Program-made: the position numbers and the translations under genes
Notes under the pieces: generated by a model
What the model saw: the letters and a program-made list of their open reading frames with translations, nothing else
Told to the model about the DNA's origin: nothing
The model's database searches: none
Part shown: piece after piece, positions 63,981 through 64,000 of the stretch
Position numbering within the stretch: the stretch's first letter is position 1
How the letters are laid out: every line of letters begins with the position of its first letter
NCBI GenBank assembly: GCA_963665545.2
Contig: CAXXKZ010000004.1
Span: 992,001 to 1,056,000 of the forward strand
Length of the DNA: 64,000 nt
Direction: 5' to 3'
Source: G963665545 sp963665545
Lineage (GTDB): Bacteria; Pseudomonadota; Gammaproteobacteria; Xanthomonadales; SZUA-36

Positions 63981-64000
63981 GCCAACGCAGAATGATTGCG

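Noticed and set aside
1..64000. CRISPR arrays, rRNA or tRNA genes
   Set aside because: I saw no regularly spaced repeats, no rRNA blocks, and no cloverleaf-like sequence that I could support.

Overview
The window reads as chromosomal DNA of a gammaproteobacterium with moderately high GC. The first 10.7 kb hold the classic envelope-biogenesis run cdsA-dxr-rseP-bamA-ompH/skp-lpxD-fabZ-lpxA-lpxB-rnhB in the order typical of that class. Genes there are packed with ATGA/GTGA overlaps and read in one direction, which fixes the phylum well. The rest is accessory and housekeeping material in short operons of mixed direction. I cannot assign a genus.

Layout. 0-10.7 kb: phospholipid, isoprenoid, outer-membrane-protein and lipid A synthesis. 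10.7-14.3 kb: TlpA-like thioredoxin, a frameshifted yihY, a MITE-like element, arsC, wrbA and a DUF2069 protein. 14.4-17.9 kb: a very large exported orphan protein and a short asparaginase-like protein. 18-23.5 kb (minus strand): a run with a SpuC-like aminotransferase (carrying an apparent internal deletion), agmatinase, a gamma-glutamyl-GABA hydrolase-like protein, an orphan membrane protein, an Mpo1-like protein and DUF445. 23.8-28.2 kb: an ABC ATPase, FtsX-type permease and AttH-type lipoprotein. 28.2-37 kb: TIM-barrel isomerase-like protein, fatty acid desaturase, two FAD amine/amino-acid oxidases flanking a CmcJ-like oxygenase and a TetR regulator, then a D-aminoacylase lipoprotein and a dipeptide epimerase. 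37-43 kb: four consecutive broken genes (serine hydrolase, S9 peptidase, acyl-CoA ligase, Rieske protein). 43-53 kb: kinase, serine hydrolase, aminotransferase, YdeI-like protein, a second ABC exporter, MFS transporter, spermidine dehydrogenase-like protein and MetF-like protein. 53-54 kb: a composite repeat. 54-64 kb: methyltransferase, DUF2239, thioesterase, second PuuD-like hydrolase, class III aminotransferase, AraC regulator, and an mlrC/GPH-transporter/DUF885 operon whose last gene carries an in-frame stop.

Two themes stand out. The accessory genes repeatedly point to catabolism of polyamines, amines and D-amino-acid-containing peptides: agmatinase, SpuC-like, two PuuD-like, two PuuB-like oxidases, SpdH-like, D-aminoacylase, dipeptide epimerase and several peptidases. 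The second theme is genome instability: six genes carry a single-base frameshift or premature stop, one is truncated, and one has a probable 35-residue internal deletion. A family of dispersed palindromic repeats sits exactly between convergent genes at three places. Whether the frameshifts are biological or assembly errors cannot be decided from the sequence alone. The two nonsense codons, the truncation and the in-frame deletion are less easily explained as base-calling error than the G/C-run indels.
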